Positions 34,663 to 42,414 of a DNA stretch of 64,000 nt are shown piece by piece. The translations under genes were made by a program, and so were the position numbers. How positions within the stretch are numbered: position 1 is the first letter of the stretch; each line of letters begins with the position of its first letter. The stretch is from Acidilobaceae archaeon (GTDB lineage Archaea; Thermoproteota; Thermoprotei_A; Sulfolobales; Acidilobaceae), in the NCBI GenBank assembly GCA_025058835.1, contig JANXEI010000001.1:190561-254560 (forward strand). Direction: 5' to 3'. The notes beneath the pieces are model-generated. The model worked only from the letters and a program-made list of their open reading frames with translations. It was not told the DNA's origin and made no database searches.

Positions 34663-34794
34663 GTGCTTTGCCAAGGGAAAGCAGCGATGGCAGTTCGCGG
34701 GAGGCCTCGGCAGGCGACGCCAGGGCCCAGAACTACCTCCTCATGAGCTCTTAAGCTGTAAGAATACTAAGCTGCGCAGAGAAGGGGGGAGCAG

Positions 34795-35574
34795 GTGATA
34801 GCGCTCATAACGGACTACGGGAACACCCACTACGCAGGTGTCCTAAAGGCCGTCATAAAGAGCATAGCGCCCAGCGCAGAGGTGATCGATATTGAGCACG
34901 GCAGTTGGAGCTTCAGCGCAGAGGCAGGGGCATATGTGCTCCTCTCCTCCTACGGCTGGTTCCCGCGGGGCACAGTGTTCGTAGTGGTGGTAGATCCTGG
35001 AGTAGGATCTCGCAGAAGAGCTCTAGCGGTCGAGGCGGGGGATTACTTCTTCGTAGGCCCCGACAACGGCGTCCTCTACCCTGCTGTCAAGGAGGAGGGG
35101 CTGAAGAGAGCTGTGGAGCTCTCCTTCGAGAAAGTCTCTGCCCTAGCCAAGCCTCTGATGAAGAGCAAGAGGGAGCTCTTCCTGAGCCACACCTTCCACG
35201 GCAGAGATCTCTTCGCGCCCGCGGCAGCCCTCATCCACGAGGGCACATCTCTAGAGATGTTGGGCGACCCTGTGCAGGAGATAACGACGCTCTCGCTAGA
35301 GGAGGGGAGCAAGGTGATCTACGTCGACAAGTTCGGCAACGTAGCGCTGAGCCTTAGGACGCTCCCGCATGCTGATGAGTGGAGAGTGATCACTGAGGAG
35401 GGCATATTTCGGGTCAAGAGAGGTAGGACGTTCTCAGACGTCCCTCCGGGCAAGCTCGTGATCTACGTGAACAGCGCAGGTTTTGTTGAGATTGCAGTTA
35501 ACCAGGGGAGCGCTGCGAGAACGCTTGGGGTAAAGATAGGGGATCACGTAGCACTGGAGCCTATGCAGCCCTAA
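34795..35574 (+). CDS. S-adenosylmethionine hydrolase (adenosine-forming; SAM hydroxide adenosyltransferase, DUF62)
   Basis: A 259-residue enzyme of the duf-62/fluorinase-like family, which hydrolyses SAM to adenosine and methionine. Motifs are ITDYGNTHYAGV at the N-terminus, DPGVGSRRRALAV, FVGPDNGVL and HTFHGRDLFAPAAA. The domain split (N-terminal SAM site, C-terminal beta barrel) is as in the archaeal enzymes. GTG start at 34795 behind AAGGGGGGAG. The final 14 bases overlap the convergent gene. Confidence 0.92.
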   Translation: MIALITDYGNTHYAGVLKAVIKSIAPSAEVIDIEHGSWSFSAEAGAYVLLSSYGWFPRGTVFVVVVDPGVGSRRRALAVEAGDYFFVGPDNGVLYPAVKEEGLKRAVELSFEKVSALAKPLMKSKRELFLSHTFHGRDLFAPAAALIHEGTSLEMLGDPVQEITTLSLEEGSKVIYVDKFGNVALSLRTLPHADEWRVITEEGIFRVKRGRTFSDVPPGKLVIYVNSAGFVEIAVNQGSAARTLGVKIGDHVALEPMQP

Positions 35575-35953
35575 CCTCGAGCCCTACGAAGAACTGCCTA
35601 AACTTGTCGTATAGCTCGCACCTTATTATGAGGTCGTCCTCCTCTCTTATCACCGAGAGCCCTGCAAGGGGGTTCTTCGGCGGATCAGGCAGCCCTCGCG
35701 GCGTCTCAGTGCCCACATACCTGAAGCGCCTCCCCTCCACCCTGTACCAATACCTCCCGTAATATTCGTAAGTCCTCCTAGTCCCGCCTACGTGTTTGTA
35801 CACCTTGTGCACCGGCTTGAGGTAGTACCTCGTGCCCCTCACAGCCCTGTTGTACTCGTAGAACCTCACCTTCACTTCAGCCAGCACCTCGTCCAGGGCT
35901 CTTCCTCCCTTCAGCACCCTAACCCAGCAAGGGGGCTCGATCGGCTCTTCCAT
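35561..35953 (-). CDS. Small basic, tyrosine-rich protein of unknown function
   Basis: A 130-residue protein rich in Tyr and Arg, with the central stretch YEYYGRYWYRVEGRRF flanked by predicted beta strands. It has no signal peptide or membrane segment. I do not recognise a family; the composition would suit nucleic acid binding. A likely promoter box (TTATTTTAGG on minus) lies near 35989-35998. ATG start at 35953. It overlaps the SAM hydrolase by 14 bases at the 3' end and is divergent from the PhoH-KH gene. Confidence 0.7.
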   Translation of the reverse strand: MEEPIEPPCWVRVLKGGRALDEVLAEVKVRFYEYNRAVRGTRYYLKPVHKVYKHVGGTRRTYEYYGRYWYRVEGRRFRYVGTETPRGLPDPPKNPLAGLSVIREEDDLIIRCELYDKFRQFFVGLEVRAA

Positions 35954-36047
35954 CTCACCGCTCGACTCGTCGCAGTTCTCTCATAGCCCTAAAATAATGC
36001 GAAAGCAGTCCAAGCTATAAGCTCAGGAGGGCTCTAGGTAGGGGATC

Positions 36048-37166
36048 ATGGTGCTCGCAGATCTATTCGACAGCCTAGAGCCGAGGACGGCAGGCCAGAG
36101 GGAGCTGAAGAAGGCCCTCCTCTCCCAGAAGGACCTAGTAGGCGCTTTCGGGCCCACTGGGACGGGGAAGAGCCTTTTCGCCCTGAGCTACGGCCTCGCC
36201 GCAGTGGAGAGGGGGAAGTTCAGGAGGCTCGTCATCTCGCGGCCCATAGTAGATGTGGTTACGGGCAAGGAGATAACCCTCTTCAGCGAGCCAAAGAGCT
36301 ATGTGGAGCACTCCTCCCAATATCTAGCAGATATAATATCCGGCCTCGCCGAACCCTCCTCCCTCCACCAGCTCCTCTCCTCTGGGAAACTGCTGCTAGC
36401 GGATCCTCACTTCCTGAGGGGGAGGACATTTGATGAAGCGATCATAGTGCTCGACGATGCCCAGAGCGTGCCCGCGGAGACCATCGTAGAGATCATAACT
36501 AGGATGGGGAGGAACAGTAGGCTGATCGTAGCAGGAGATCCAGTGTTTCAGAGGCCTGCAGAGGGGAGAGATGGCGCTACGCTTGCAAGAGAGATCTTGC
36601 TGGGGGAGGAGACGGCTGTAGTGGTGGACCTGGGGCTGAAGGACATGGTGAGGCCTGGAGCCCAGCGGGGGGCGAAGCTGCTGCTGGAGCTGATCATGAG
36701 GAAGAGGGCACTTAATGAGGAGGAGAGGAGGGTAAAGGAGATCGTGCAGGTCCACGCTCCCGACGCGGACGTGATAACCGTCTTGAGCCTGAAAGAGGCA
36801 AAGCGCAAGTGGGAGGTAGAGGGAGCGCCAGATGTCCTCATAGTCGCAAAGGAGGGCTACTTGGGGAGGCTGATAGGCTCAGGAGGGGAGAGGATACAAG
36901 CCATAGAGAGGGAAGCAGGTGCGAGGGTGAGAGCAGTCCAGCTCACCCTCGACTTCAAGGAGTTCATTAGAGCCCTTCATCCCGTGAGCTGGATACACAA
37001 GCACATAGTTGACGCTGACATAGCCGGCAACTCCCTGGTCGTCACGGTAAGCAAGGGCAACGTGGGGCCCATGGTGGGTCAGAGGGGAAACTACGCCAGG
37101 TTCCTCTCGGATGCCTTCTCCAAGCTCATGGGGCTTGAGGTGAAGGTCGAGGAGAGGGGCCGCTAG
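36048..37166 (+). CDS. PhoH-type ATPase fused to C-terminal KH domains
   Basis: A 372-residue protein. The N-terminal 220 residues form a PhoH P-loop ATPase: Walker A GPTGTGKS at 35-42, SRPIVDV, and a Walker B-like VLDDAQ (D136-D137-A138-Q139) where the usual PhoH signature is DEAQN. The rest holds two KH-like units with GxxG loops (YLGRLIGSGGERI near 270-283 and VGPMVGQRGNYAR near 342), in tandem as in NusA. A role as RNA-dependent ATPase or helicase in RNA metabolism follows from the domains; the precise task is unknown. ATG at 36048. Confidence 0.87.
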   Translation: MVLADLFDSLEPRTAGQRELKKALLSQKDLVGAFGPTGTGKSLFALSYGLAAVERGKFRRLVISRPIVDVVTGKEITLFSEPKSYVEHSSQYLADIISGLAEPSSLHQLLSSGKLLLADPHFLRGRTFDEAIIVLDDAQSVPAETIVEIITRMGRNSRLIVAGDPVFQRPAEGRDGATLAREILLGEETAVVVDLGLKDMVRPGAQRGAKLLLELIMRKRALNEEERRVKEIVQVHAPDADVITVLSLKEAKRKWEVEGAPDVLIVAKEGYLGRLIGSGGERIQAIEREAGARVRAVQLTLDFKEFIRALHPVSWIHKHIVDADIAGNSLVVTVSKGNVGPMVGQRGNYARFLSDAFSKLMGLEVKVEERGR

Positions 37167-37483
37167 TCCTCTTCGTAGAGCTCTACGACTATCCTTGCTT
37201 TTATCTTCTCCGCAGAGAAGGGAGGCACGCTCGGGCCGAGATCTACTGCAAAGACGATAGTGTTCCCCATGTCGTCGTTGAACCTCACCTCTGCCATGTA
37301 GGTGTGCTGAGGGCCGCCGGACTCCATCATCCTCATCATGGACTCGTATATTCTAGATATGGCCATCTGGAAGGACACAGGGCTGGAGAAGTCCTCTGGC
37401 TTGAGGGTTACGGCAGCAAAGCTCTTCATTACTCTACCCACCCGCGCGCTCCCCTCGTAACTCCTCGTCACTTCCTCGCCCAT
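37163..37483 (-). CDS. Small conserved-looking protein divergent from leuS
   Basis: A 106-residue alpha/beta protein of unknown family, with a Met-rich helix (AISRIYESMMRMMES, about 42-56) followed by strands and an acidic tail. ATG at 37483 is preceded by GCGAGG. The stop shares a CTAG with the PhoH-KH gene. It is divergent from leuS across a 78-base spacer with one TATA-like element. Confidence 0.7.
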   Translation of the reverse strand: MGEEVTRSYEGSARVGRVMKSFAAVTLKPEDFSSPVSFQMAISRIYESMMRMMESGGPQHTYMAEVRFNDDMGNTIVFAVDLGPSVPPFSAEKIKARIVVELYEED

Positions 37484-37522
37484 CTCGATCCTCGCTGTAA
37501 CTAGTTCTCCACGCCTTATTTC

Positions 37523-37531
37523 AATATAAGC
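37523..37531. promoter_or_regulatory. Shared TATA-like element, leuS and the small divergent gene
   Basis: AATATAAGC on plus lies 31-39 bases before the leuS GTG; its complement GCTTATATT lies 40-48 bases before the ATG at 37483. A second AT cluster (TTTTTAGA) follows on the plus side at 37532-37539. Confidence 0.45.
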
Positions 37532-37561
37532 TTTTTAGATGAGCCTTGAGCGGAGAGGAAG

Positions 37562-40441
37562 GTGGAGCGAGTTGGAATTGACAGAACAGTTTATGGCCCC
37601 AAGGTCGATCCTTCCCTCGTCGAGAGGCTGAAGAGAGTAGAGGCTAAGTGGCGCGAGAGGTGGAGCTCTGCAAAGCTCTTCCAGGCCGATCCTGATGACA
37701 GGCCCAAGTTCTTCGTCACCTTCCCCTACCCCTACGTTAACGCATACCCTCACCTGGGGAGCGCCTTCACCATCCTGAGGGTGGACGTAACTGCTAGGTA
37801 CAAGAGGATGAGGGGCTATAACGTGCTCTTCGCTCAGGGCTGGCACGCCACGGGAGGCCCCATAGTCTCCGCAGCCCTGAGGGTGAAGGAGAGAGATCCA
37901 AAGGTGCTGAGGGATCTGAAGCTAATGGGGGTAGAGGACATAGAGAAGTTCGAGAACCCTGAGCACTGGGTTAGGTACTTCAAGGAGGGGTGGAAGAGGG
38001 ATCTCCAGCTCTTCGGCATGAGCATAGACTGGAGGAGGGAGTTCTTCACCACCTACCTCAACCCCTACTACAGCAAGTTCATAGAGTGGCAGTACTTCAA
38101 GCTCAGGGAGAAGGGCCTTGTGGCCATCGGAGAGCACCCCGTCGTTTGGTGTCCCAGGGAGCAGAAGGTAGTCGGAGATCACGACAGGCCTGACGAGTAT
38201 GCAGGCATAAGCCCCACGGAGGCTACCATAATAAAGTTCTACTCTGAAGAGGGGCTCGTGATCCCTGCCCTCACCTACCGGCCTGAGACCGTCCTGGGCG
38301 CTACCAACGTTTGGGTTCACCCTCAGGCGACCTACCTGATCGCGAGGGTGGGAGGGGAGAGGTGGGTGGTGGGAGAGCATGGCGCAAAGGAGCTGGCGGA
38401 CCAGGGGATGGAAGTAGTAATAGAAGGGAAGATCTCTGGCAGAGAGCTCCTCTGGAAGAGGGTGAAGAGCCCCGCAGATGGGAGGCTGCTCCCCATCCTG
38501 CCGGCCACTTTCGTGGAACCCGACATGGGCACTGGCATAGTCATGAGCGTGCCAGCCCACGCTCCCTATGACTACGTTGCCCTGAGGGACCTGCAGGAGA
38601 GCTGCGAGCAGAGGTGCGAGGAGATCAGAGCTATAGAGCCCATAGTGATCATAACCTCTCCCTCGTTCAAGGGGGTGCCGGCCAAGGAGGCAGTCGAGGC
38701 AAAGGGGGCGAAGAACCAGCAGGACAGAGAGGCGCTTGAGGAGGCCACAAAGCTAGTTTACGGCGAGGAGTTCTACAAAGGAGTCATGAGCGTTCCTCCC
38801 TGGACGGGCAGGCCAGTTAGGGAGGCAAAAGAAGAAATAGCAAGCTGGCTGGCAGCGAAGGGGGCAGCGCTCCAAGTCCATACGCTCCCCCAGCGCGTCT
38901 ACTGCAGGTGCGGAGCTAGGACTCATGTAAAGAAGGTAAGGGACCAGTGGTTCCTCCTGTACAGCTCCCCCAACTGGAAGGAGATGGCTCTCGAGGCCTT
39001 CAAGAACATGAACATCTGGCCAGAGGAGGCCAGGAGGGAGATGGTAAGGATAGTCGAGTGGTTCAGGGACTGGGCCTTCACTCACAAGGGGGAGCTGGGG
39101 ACGAGGCTACCCTGGAGCCCAGAGTGGGTCATAGAGAGCCTAAGTGACTCCACCATTTACATGGCCTACTACACCATCGCCAAATACCTAGAACACCCTC
39201 AGGACTATGGCATCACTCCTGAGAGCCTGAGGCCAGAGCTGTTCGACTACGTCTTCCTGGGCAAGGGGAGCGCTGAGGAGGTCTCCAGGCTGACAGGGCT
39301 GAGGAGGGAGCTCATAGAGGAGATGAGGAGGGAGTTCCTGTACTGGTACCCTGTTGACCTGAGGGTAAGCGGGAAGGACCTCATGTACAACCACCTCGTG
39401 TTCTTCGTCTTCCACCACGTTGCCATTTTCCCGAAGGAGCTCTGGCCGCGGGGGATTAGCGTTAACGGCTGGATAAACGTGGGAGGGGAGAAGATGAGCA
39501 AGAGCAAGGGCAACTTCATCCTGCTGAGGGAGGCAATAGACTGGTGGGGCACAGATGCCACGAGGTGGGCAGAGATCATGGCTGGGGCTGACTCGACCCT
39601 CGATGACCCCAACTTTGATCCCGTTGCCGCCGACGCTGCCGTGAAGGAGCTGAACGCCTGGCTGGACTTTGTGGCTGAGAACTACGGCAAGGGGAGGGAG
39701 GAGAGGAAGAGGATAGACGACTGGTTCGAGAGCGTCCTGAACGAGAAGGTGGAGAGGGCTACTAGGCTCATGGAGGAGACCATGTACAAGAGCGCCCTCC
39801 TGGAGGGCTATTACGACCTCCAGGCAAGGTTCAAGTGGTATCTGAGGAGGGCAGGGAGCCCCCATAAGGAGGTGCTTAAGAAATACATAGAGGTCCAGAC
39901 GCTGCTCATTGCTCCCTTTGCCCCCCACGTTGCAGATGAGGCTTGGGAGATCATGGGCAAGGAGGGCTTTGCATCCGTTGCCCCCTGGCCCCAGGCAGAG
40001 AGGGCCAAGATCAGGGAGGAGCTCCACAGGGCGGAGGAGATAGTGAGGAGAGTCCTCGAGGACGCGAGGGAGGTGCTGAGGCTGGTCAGGAAGGCAGAGA
40101 GGCTAAGGGTAACGGTGGCAGCAGCGTGGAAGTACGAGCTCTGCTCTGCCATAGCCCAGGAGCTCCCTGCGGGCCAGTCGGAGGCTATCAGGAGGGCCAT
40201 AAAGAAGGTCCCTGGCGTAGAGCCTAGGCAGCTAGCCCAGGCAGCGCAGAGGATAGCGGCGAACGCAGAGCTCCTCCAGCTGCTCGTCCCCAGGCCTCTG
40301 GAGTTCGAGACGCTGAGGGAGGCAGAGGAGTTCCTCTCGAGGGAGCTTGGCGTACAGGTGATGGTAGAGCTGGAGGAGGAGAGCAGCTCGCCCAAGCGCG
40401 GCCAGGCCCTCCCTGCAAAGCCAGCCCTTTACGCAGAATAG
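37562..40441 (+). CDS. leuS: Leucyl-tRNA synthetase
   Basis: A 959-residue class I synthetase of the archaeal/eukaryotic LeuRS type. The HIGH motif reads HLGS near 64-67, KMSKSKGN is near 644, and the editing domain lies between (TYRPETVLGATNVWVHP and VPAHAPYDYVALRD). GWHATGGP and the C-terminal domain typical of archaeal LeuRS are present. GTG start at 37562 behind GAGAGGAAGG. Followed by the FEN1 gene on the same strand after 30 bases. Confidence 0.97.
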   Translation: MERVGIDRTVYGPKVDPSLVERLKRVEAKWRERWSSAKLFQADPDDRPKFFVTFPYPYVNAYPHLGSAFTILRVDVTARYKRMRGYNVLFAQGWHATGGPIVSAALRVKERDPKVLRDLKLMGVEDIEKFENPEHWVRYFKEGWKRDLQLFGMSIDWRREFFTTYLNPYYSKFIEWQYFKLREKGLVAIGEHPVVWCPREQKVVGDHDRPDEYAGISPTEATIIKFYSEEGLVIPALTYRPETVLGATNVWVHPQATYLIARVGGERWVVGEHGAKELADQGMEVVIEGKISGRELLWKRVKSPADGRLLPILPATFVEPDMGTGIVMSVPAHAPYDYVALRDLQESCEQRCEEIRAIEPIVIITSPSFKGVPAKEAVEAKGAKNQQDREALEEATKLVYGEEFYKGVMSVPPWTGRPVREAKEEIASWLAAKGAALQVHTLPQRVYCRCGARTHVKKVRDQWFLLYSSPNWKEMALEAFKNMNIWPEEARREMVRIVEWFRDWAFTHKGELGTRLPWSPEWVIESLSDSTIYMAYYTIAKYLEHPQDYGITPESLRPELFDYVFLGKGSAEEVSRLTGLRRELIEEMRREFLYWYPVDLRVSGKDLMYNHLVFFVFHHVAIFPKELWPRGISVNGWINVGGEKMSKSKGNFILLREAIDWWGTDATRWAEIMAGADSTLDDPNFDPVAADAAVKELNAWLDFVAENYGKGREERKRIDDWFESVLNEKVERATRLMEETMYKSALLEGYYDLQARFKWYLRRAGSPHKEVLKKYIEVQTLLIAPFAPHVADEAWEIMGKEGFASVAPWPQAERAKIREELHRAEEIVRRVLEDAREVLRLVRKAERLRVTVAAAWKYELCSAIAQELPAGQSEAIRRAIKKVPGVEPRQLAQAAQRIAANAELLQLLVPRPLEFETLREAEEFLSRELGVQVMVELEEESSSPKRGQALPAKPALYAE

Positions 40442-40471
40442 CCTTCTCCCCCTATTTCTTGTGGGGAGAGC

Positions 40472-41509
40472 ATGGGCCTAGACCTAGGGGACATTGTGCC
40501 CGAGGCCGCGAGGAGGGAGGTAGAGATCTCGGCCCTCAAGGGCGAGGTAATAGCGCTCGATGCCTACAACGCCCTCTACCAGTTCCTGGCAGCCATCAGG
40601 CAGCCCGACGGTACCCCCCTCGTGGACAGGCAGGGGAGGATCACGAGCCACCTCAGCGGCCTCTTCTACAGGACCATAAGTCTGTTGGAGGAGGGAGTCA
40701 AGCCTGTGTACGTTTTCGACGGGAGGCCCCCGGAGATGAAGAGGAGGGAGCTAGAGGAGAGGCAGAGGAGGAAGGCTGAGGCAGAGAAGAGGTTGAAAGA
40801 GGCAAGGGAGGCTGGGCTAGTGGAGGAGGCAAGGAGGTCAGCTCAAGCTGCTGCCAGGCTCACCCAGAGCATGGCGACGGAGGCAAAGGAGCTGCTCAGC
40901 GCCATGGGTCTCCCGTGGGTGCAAGCTCCCGAGGAGGGGGAAGCTCAGGCCGCCTTCATGACTAGGAGAGACGCGTTCGCCGCGGGGAGCCAGGACTACG
41001 ACAGCCTGCTCTTCGGAGCAAGGAGGCTCGTGAGGAACCTCACTTTCAGCGGGAAGAGGAAGCTGCCAGGGAGGGAGGAATACGTAGAGGTGAAACCTGA
41101 GGTGATAGACGCTGAGGCCTTGCTCAGATCCCTAGGCGTGTCGAGGGAACAGCTGATAGCCGTAGGGGTCATTATGGGCACAGATTACAACGAGGGCATC
41201 AGGGGCTATGGGGCTCTCCGGGCGCTGAAGCACGTGAGGGCTGTGGGAGATCCTCTGAAGGCCCTCCAGCTCCTGGAGGGGTGGGAAGAGGATCCCCTTA
41301 AGGTCTACGAGTACTTCCTTAACCCCCCAGTTAACGAGGCCTACACCATAGCCTTCGGCGCTCCTGATGAGAGGAAGATAAAGGAGATCTTGATATACCA
41401 GCACGACTTCAGCCCAGACAGGGTGGAGAAGGGGCTGGAGAGGCTGAGGAAGGCGATGAAGGAGCTGAAGGGAAAGCAGAGGAGGCTCGACAGCTGGTTC
41501 CAAGGCTAA
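40472..41509 (+). CDS. fen: Flap endonuclease 1
   Basis: A 345-residue structure-specific nuclease that removes 5' flaps in Okazaki fragment maturation and base excision repair. N-region acidic residues are in IALDAYNALYQFL and VFDGRPPEMKRRE; the I-region carries APEEGEAQAAFM, SQDYDSLLFG and GVIMGTDYNEGIRGYG. The C-terminus has a PCNA-interacting box QRRLDSWF (336-343), so it should act on the sliding clamp. ATG at 40472 behind GGGGAGAGC. Confidence 0.97.
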   Translation: MGLDLGDIVPEAARREVEISALKGEVIALDAYNALYQFLAAIRQPDGTPLVDRQGRITSHLSGLFYRTISLLEEGVKPVYVFDGRPPEMKRRELEERQRRKAEAEKRLKEAREAGLVEEARRSAQAAARLTQSMATEAKELLSAMGLPWVQAPEEGEAQAAFMTRRDAFAAGSQDYDSLLFGARRLVRNLTFSGKRKLPGREEYVEVKPEVIDAEALLRSLGVSREQLIAVGVIMGTDYNEGIRGYGALRALKHVRAVGDPLKALQLLEGWEEDPLKVYEYFLNPPVNEAYTIAFGAPDERKIKEILIYQHDFSPDRVEKGLERLRKAMKELKGKQRRLDSWFQG

Positions 41510-41550
41510 CGAGCTGCGAGAACTCCCCAGCCCTGCCGGCCTCTCTGCAC

Positions 41551-41559
41551 AAATATAAG
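41551..41559 (+). promoter_or_regulatory. tRNA-Pro promoter
   Basis: AAATATAAG, 23-31 bases before the tRNA-Pro 5' end, in the short spacer after fen. Confidence 0.55.
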
Positions 41560-41581
41560 TATTGCTCCCCCCTCTCGCCGC

Positions 41582-41659
41582 GGGGCCGTCGTCTAGCCTG
41601 GCTAGGATGCCAGCCTGGGGCGCTGGTGGTCCCGGGTTCAAATCCCGGCGGCCCCACCA
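41582..41659 (+). tRNA. tRNA-Pro (anticodon GGG), CCA encoded
   Basis: Acceptor GGGGCCG/CGGCCCC, anticodon stem CCAGC/GCTGG around CTGGGGC, T-arm CCGGGTTCAAATCCCGG, discriminator A at 41656, then CCA at 41657-41659. It is the only one of the four tRNAs here with encoded CCA, which may be chance. The convergent nucleotidyltransferase gene runs antisense into its 3' half and stops in the complement of the T-loop. Confidence 0.97.
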
Positions 41660-42360
41660 GCCCTCTCAGCCAGCTCCTTCGGTATCTCCTCCAGATCTTT
41701 CGGCGAGTCCACGCTCCTCCAGTAGTAAGGCGGTGTGTCGAACTTGATGGCCCCCAACGCCCCCCTTGCTGCGAGGAGGGGGAACGTCGTTTTCTCTATA
41801 TCACCTTTCGCAGGCAGGTGCTCCAGCACCTCCCTCCTCATCGCGTAAACCCCAGCGTTTATCCAGTAGTCCCTCAGCACCGGCTTCTCCCTAAAGCTCC
41901 TAGCTAGGTTACCCTCCACCTCCACCACCCCGTAGGGGCTCTTGAGGGGGACGAGCGCTATGCTGGCAACGATGTTCCCCTCTAGAGATCGGAGGAGGGG
42001 CCTCGGGTCTATGTCTGTCACAATGTCCCCGTTCACCACTATGACGGGCTCCATCTTGCTGATTATGTGGGCAGCGTTCCTCAAGGCCCCTCCTGTGCCG
42101 AGGGGTTCGTCCTCAACTACGTAGGAGATGAAAACGCCGTGCTTTGCCCCGCTGCCCAGAGCTTCTATTATCTTCTCCTTTAGGTAGCCCACGAGCATGA
42201 AGATCTCAGAGATGCCATAGCTCCTGAGCCACTCTATCTGGTGCTCTATTATGGTCTTAGATCCTATGGGAAGGAGCACTTTTGGCGTCTCGAGGGTCAG
42301 GGGCCTCAGCCTCTTGCCGAAGCCCCCGGCTAACACGAGCGCCACTCCCACCCCTTTCAC
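41638..42360 (-). CDS. Sugar-phosphate nucleotidyltransferase
   Basis: A 240-residue enzyme that activates a sugar phosphate to an NDP-sugar. LAGGFGKRLRPLT (11-23) is the nucleotide-binding signature, followed by PKVLLPIGSKTIIEHQIE, EPLGTGGALRNA, VNGDIVTDID and INAGVYAMRREVLE. It lacks the C-terminal beta helix found in GlmU or AglF-type fusions, fitting a mannose-1- or glucose-1-phosphate type. The last six or so residues (GGAAGI) are encoded antisense to the tRNA-Pro acceptor and T-stem. Start at 42360; the giant membrane protein gene lies 54 bases upstream on the same strand, so a role in its glycosylation is conceivable but not shown. Confidence 0.9.
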   Translation of the reverse strand: MKGVGVALVLAGGFGKRLRPLTLETPKVLLPIGSKTIIEHQIEWLRSYGISEIFMLVGYLKEKIIEALGSGAKHGVFISYVVEDEPLGTGGALRNAAHIISKMEPVIVVNGDIVTDIDPRPLLRSLEGNIVASIALVPLKSPYGVVEVEGNLARSFREKPVLRDYWINAGVYAMRREVLEHLPAKGDIEKTTFPLLAARGALGAIKFDTPPYYWRSVDSPKDLEEIPKELAERAGGAAGI

Positions 42361-42414
42361 CAGGAGGGGGAGGACTTCGAAGATAATTAAGCATGAAAAG
42401 AGGAGGTTGGGGGG

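Noticed and set aside
34626-34794. Small plus-strand frame (34513-34746) in and beyond the lactonase-like gene
   Set aside because: Most of it is antisense to the lactonase-like gene, it has no ribosome binding site and no recognisable feature; the remaining spacer shows only promoter elements.
39188-40027. Long minus-strand open frame (279 codons) inside leuS
   Set aside because: It is the antisense shadow of a clear LeuRS, Leu/Pro/His-rich with no motif; high GC makes such frames common.
41409-41657. Minus-strand frame beginning GPPGFEPGT
   Set aside because: It is the antisense of tRNA-Pro followed by the antisense of FEN1; no support as a gene.
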